Assembly (NCBI GenBank): GCA_964570205.1
Contig: CAZMXI010000198.1
Location: 1-8,366, forward strand
DNA from: CAZMXI01 sp964570205
Lineage (GTDB): Bacteria > Planctomycetota > Phycisphaerae > Tepidisphaerales > Tepidisphaeraceae
Reading direction: 5' to 3'
Length of the DNA stretch: 8,366 bases
Part shown: positions 5,956 to 8,366 of the stretch, in pieces
Numbering within the stretch: position 1 is the stretch's first letter
How the letters are laid out: every line of letters begins with the position of its first letter
Translations under genes and position numbers: made by a program
The notes under the pieces: generated by a model
Databases searched by the model: none
What the model saw: the letters and a program-made list of their open reading frames with translations, nothing else
What the model was told of the DNA's origin: nothing

Positions 5956-6810
5956 ATGTCCATCGAGCTTTGTATTCTCGCCAGCGGATCGGCCGGAAAC
6001 GCAACTGTCGTACGGTGCCCCGGAGGCGCCATGCTGATTGACGCGGGCATCGGGCCGCGCGCCGCCGCAAAGCGGCTGGAGGGTACGCGGCTGGGCATCG
6101 AGGCCATCACCGCGATCTGCCTGACGCATCTTGATCGCGACCACTTCACGCCCAACTGGTTTCGAACAATCATTAGGCGCCATATCCGCATCCACTGCCA
6201 CGCGGCGCGGGTACGGGGGCTGATGAGCCTCTGCCCGTCGCAGCAGGCCAAGGCGGTGAATCCGCTGGTGCAGGCATTCGATGGCCGGGCCTTTCGCCCG
6301 CTGGCCGGCTTGGAACTGAGCCCCATCCGTTTCGATCACGACGAGGCGGGTTCGCATGGATTCCTGATCGAGGGTTTCGGGTGCCGGGTGGGTTTCGCCA
6401 CGGACCTTGGCCGGGTACCGTCGGAGCTGTTCGAGCTGTTCCGCGATCTGGACCTCCTGGCCTTGGAGAGCAATTACGACCGGCAAATGCAGCTCGCCAG
6501 CGAGAGGCCAACGTTTCTCAAGCAGAGGATCATGAACGGCGCGGGGCATCTTTCCAATGAGCAGGCCTATGAAGCAGTGCGGGGGATCCTTGACCGCTGC
6601 GAGGCGGAAGGGGCGGCGCCGCCCGCCCATATCGTGCTGCTGCACCGCAGCCGCGAGTGCAATTGCCCGGCCCTGGTTCGGCGGTTGTTCTCGCGGGACC
6701 CTCGCATGGCCGCCCGGCTGGTGCTGGCCGAACAGAACGATCGGACGGATTGGCTTACGGCCCGGCGGAGGGGATTGGCCGTCGGGCAGCAATTGTTGCT
6801 TGCCTGGTAG
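5956..6810 (+). CDS. YycJ/WalJ-like metallo-beta-lactamase-fold hydrolase
   Basis: The product is 284 aa and cytoplasmic, with no signal peptide. The N-terminus LCILASGSAGNATVV and LIDAG match the opening strands of the YycJ/WalJ subgroup. Metal-site positions follow in order: THLDRDHF (His58, Asp60, Asp62, His63), FDHD (His128), FATDLG (Asp150) and GAGHLSN (His198). LALESNYD (168-175) and LLHRSRECNCP (228-238) match the subgroup's ESNHD and LSxxNNxP blocks. The usual HxHxDH motif is HxDxDH here. YycJ-type proteins are putative nucleases acting on DNA or RNA; substrate unproven. The start is the ATG at 5956, which aligns with the family; an ATG at 5932 adds eight residues. Neither has a clear ribosome site. 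The gene diverges from the LacI-family gene. Confidence 0.88.
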   Translation: MSIELCILASGSAGNATVVRCPGGAMLIDAGIGPRAAAKRLEGTRLGIEAITAICLTHLDRDHFTPNWFRTIIRRHIRIHCHAARVRGLMSLCPSQQAKAVNPLVQAFDGRAFRPLAGLELSPIRFDHDEAGSHGFLIEGFGCRVGFATDLGRVPSELFELFRDLDLLALESNYDRQMQLASERPTFLKQRIMNGAGHLSNEQAYEAVRGILDRCEAEGAAPPAHIVLLHRSRECNCPALVRRLFSRDPRMAARLVLAEQNDRTDWLTARRRGLAVGQQLLLAW

Positions 6811-6861
6811 CCGTCCATCTCGGGAAAACAGCCAATTACCGGACCGACCCGTGGTTGGCCG

Positions 6862-6882
6862 ACCCAGACTCGCCGAGTGGGT
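6862..6882 (+). terminator. Bulged hairpin after the hydrolase gene
   Basis: ACCC-AG-ACTC, loop GCC, GAGT-GGGT gives an 8-bp stem with a 2-nt bulge, 51 bp after the TAG stop. TATAATT follows instead of a T-run, so it is a weak terminator candidate; it also touches the next promoter's -10 box and could be regulatory. Confidence 0.3.
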
Positions 6883-6888
6883 TATAAT
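6883..6888 (+). promoter_or_regulatory. -10 box (TATAAT) of the exported protease gene
   Basis: A perfect TATAAT in the 123-bp spacer between the hydrolase and the protease genes, 45 bp before the protease ATG. No good -35 is found at 17 bp; TTGGCC at 6855-6860 is 22 bp away, too far for a standard promoter. Confidence 0.42.
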
Positions 6889-6897
6889 TGAAGCAGA

Positions 6898-6922
6898 CGG
6901 CCGAGGGCATCTTTCCCGGCCG
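6898..6922 (+). other. Stem-loop in the 5' leader of the protease mRNA
   Basis: CGGCC (6898-6902) pairs with GGCCG (6918-6922), and GGG (6905-6907) with CCC (6915-6917), with a two-base bulge and a 7-nt loop. If transcription starts about 6895 from the TATAAT box, the stem sits at the extreme 5' end of the message, just before the ribosome site, where it could stabilise the mRNA or tune translation. Confidence 0.4.
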
Positions 6923-6924
6923 CC

Positions 6925-6928
6925 GGAG
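6925..6928 (+). promoter_or_regulatory. Shine-Dalgarno site of the protease gene
   Basis: GGAG 5 nt before the ATG at 6934; it supports that start, which is followed directly by a signal peptide. Confidence 0.65.
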
Positions 6929-6933
6929 ACGCT

Positions 6934-8366
6934 ATGTTCGGACGTTCCTGGTTGACCCTGTCCGCGCTGGCGGCGGCCTGCGCAGGGATAGCCTCCCTGC
7001 CGGCGTCGGCGGTGGTCCTTTATCAGAGCGAGACCCGCAACACGCTGGTTAGCGCTGGGGACATCGCCCACGATGCGTGGCAGTTGCAGGGACGTTTCAG
7101 CAGTTACCTGGGCACGCCCATTGCGCCGCAGTACTTCATCACGGCGCAGCACATCAGCAACAGCACGAGCACCCCGCCGCTGGTCTTCCAAGGCGTCAGC
7201 TACGGCATCGACGCCTCGTTCGGGAGCAACGGGCGGGTGCACATCGCCGACAGCGACCTGACGATCTGGAAGATCAGCGGCACGTTTCCCGCCTATGCGC
7301 CGCTGTACAGCGGCAGCGATGAGCTGGACAAGCACGCGGTGATCATTGGCCGGGGCACCCAGCGCGGGTCCGAGGTGGTGGTTAAGAACCAGGTGCGGGG
7401 GTGGCTTTGGGGCACGGATGACCACGTTCAGAGCTGGGGCGAGAACGATGTGGCGAAGGTCACAAGCGATCTGCTTCAGTTCGATTTCAACGAACCAACG
7501 GCGCAGCAGCCGCGGCCGAACGAAGCGCACTTCACCGGGGGCGACTCGGGCGGCGGAATATTCATTCAGGAAGACGGCGTCTGGAAGCTGGCGGGCATCG
7601 TGTACGCGACGGACGGCACCTATAACTACGCGGCGACGGACGAGGGCAAGTTCACCGCCGCGGTTTTTAACGAGCGGGACCTTTACGAGCAGTTGAGCGA
7701 CAGCTCGTGGCGGAAGGTGATAACGCGGTCGTCGGGTTCGAGCTATGCCTCGCGGATCTCGACGCGGACATCGTACATCTACTCGATCGTGCCGGGGGCG
7801 CCGATCATCCAGTCGCAGTATACAGTGGTGGGCACGGCCAACATGGGGAATATCGACGTTTCGGGGACGACCACCGTGGGAAACGGGACCACGCCGAGCC
7901 TGCTGCGGGCAAACTACATCCGGGGCGGGCGGCTGGTGATCACGGACAGCGCGCAGGCGATCATGAACCACAACGGGACGGCGACGGGGTACAGCCGGGT
8001 GGATGAGGTGGCGATTAATGGTTCGGGGCAGTTGGATTTGAACAACAACCTGCTGGCGGTGACCGGGACGAACCCGATGGCCACCCTCGAACAGGTGAGG
8101 GGATTGGTTCGATCCGGATTCGCCGAAGGGAGTTGGGCCGGTGCGGGGATCATAAGCACGGCGGCCTTGGGAGATGCGACCGGAGCGCATGGGATTGGGG
8201 TGGGATTCAACGACAACGGCCTGGATGGTTTGATTGTGGAGCAGGTGGGCGACGAGAGCCTGTCGGCCGATACGGTACTTGCGAGGTACACGTTCAACGG
8301 GGATGCCGGCCTGGATGGGATCGTCAGCACGGCGGATTTCGCGGCGTTGAGCAAGGGGTATGTGGC
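6934..8366 (+). CDS. Exported trypsin-like serine protease with dockerin-like C-terminus (3' end beyond the window)
   Basis: 477 codons are visible and no stop occurs before the window edge. Residues 1-26 are a signal peptide (LTLSALAAACAGIASLPASA, likely cleavage after ASA). Residues about 30-255 are a chymotrypsin-fold protease with a complete apparent triad: His73 in FITAQHIS, Asp108 in DSDLTIWKI and Ser205 in GGDSGGGIF. A middle region (about 285-375) has repeated beta-type segments (VVGTANMGNIDVSGTTTVGN) ending in LDLNNNLLAV. The region from about 380 resembles the tail common in exported planctomycete proteins (VRGLVRSGFAEGSWAGAGI). It leads to a dockerin-like calcium loop, GDAGLDGIVSTADF (Asp457, Asp461, Asp468, with Gly459 where Asn/Asp is usual). 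A sorting or anchoring signal may follow beyond the window. Targets are unknown; extracellular or cell-surface proteolysis is the inference. Confidence 0.87.
   Translation, partial: MFGRSWLTLSALAAACAGIASLPASAVVLYQSETRNTLVSAGDIAHDAWQLQGRFSSYLGTPIAPQYFITAQHISNSTSTPPLVFQGVSYGIDASFGSNGRVHIADSDLTIWKISGTFPAYAPLYSGSDELDKHAVIIGRGTQRGSEVVVKNQVRGWLWGTDDHVQSWGENDVAKVTSDLLQFDFNEPTAQQPRPNEAHFTGGDSGGGIFIQEDGVWKLAGIVYATDGTYNYAATDEGKFTAAVFNERDLYEQLSDSSWRKVITRSSGSSYASRISTRTSYIYSIVPGAPIIQSQYTVVGTANMGNIDVSGTTTVGNGTTPSLLRANYIRGGRLVITDSAQAIMNHNGTATGYSRVDEVAINGSGQLDLNNNLLAVTGTNPMATLEQVRGLVRSGFAEGSWAGAGIISTAALGDATGAHGIGVGFNDNGLDGLIVEQVGDESLSADTVLARYTFNGDAGLDGIVSTADFAALSKGYV

Noticed and set aside
5836..8190. A minus-strand open frame of about 785 codons continuing upstream of the LacI-family HTH, antisense to the hydrolase and protease genes
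   Set aside because: It has no domain signature and is Arg/Pro/His-rich. It lies opposite two genes with clear catalytic motifs and is explained by GC-rich codon positions leaving the antisense frame open.

Overview
The window looks like a piece of chromosome from a planctomycete-type bacterium, possibly of the Phycisphaerae group. The hints are a moderately high GC content, a secreted lamin-tail/CotH protein with chitobiase-like domains, and an exported trypsin-like protease whose C-terminal part carries the 'GDAGLDG' dockerin-like calcium loop common in exported planctomycete proteins. The assignment rests on gene content only. No rRNA, tRNA, CRISPR array, transposase or integrase was seen.

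Layout. Bases 1-257 hold no convincing gene, apart from a possible gene start running off the left edge on the minus strand. Bases 258-1902 form a compact two-gene minus-strand module: an AbiEii/DUF6036-like nucleotidyltransferase (1174-1797), then a winged-helix protein (258-1199) overlapping it by 26 bp. Its upstream region is AT-rich, with a TTCAAA-N17-TATAAT promoter whose -10 box overlaps the first ATG. Behind that lie four 11-bp boxes spaced exactly 22 bp apart. This resembles an autoregulated toxin-antitoxin or accessory defence-type pair and is the most interesting part of the window. Bases 2047-4503 (minus) encode a large secreted CotH-kinase-like protein. Bases 4846-5835 (minus) encode a LacI-family repressor. 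Divergent from it is a YycJ/WalJ-like metallo-beta-lactamase-fold hydrolase (5956-6810, plus), followed by a separately promoted exported serine protease (6934 to the window end, truncated).

How the parts relate. The nucleotidyltransferase and winged-helix genes overlap, share one promoter and probably act together. The LacI-type repressor could control the CotH gene downstream of it, the divergent hydrolase, or distant genes; only weak operator-like sequences are visible. The CotH protein and the protease are both predicted to be exported and are otherwise unrelated. The right-hand genes are GC-rich (41/60 in 6241-6300), whereas blocks of the nucleotidyltransferase gene are lower (32/60 in 1501-1560, 34/60 in 1561-1620) and the repeat region is 18/60 (1821-1880). 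That contrast is compatible with horizontal acquisition of the two-gene module.
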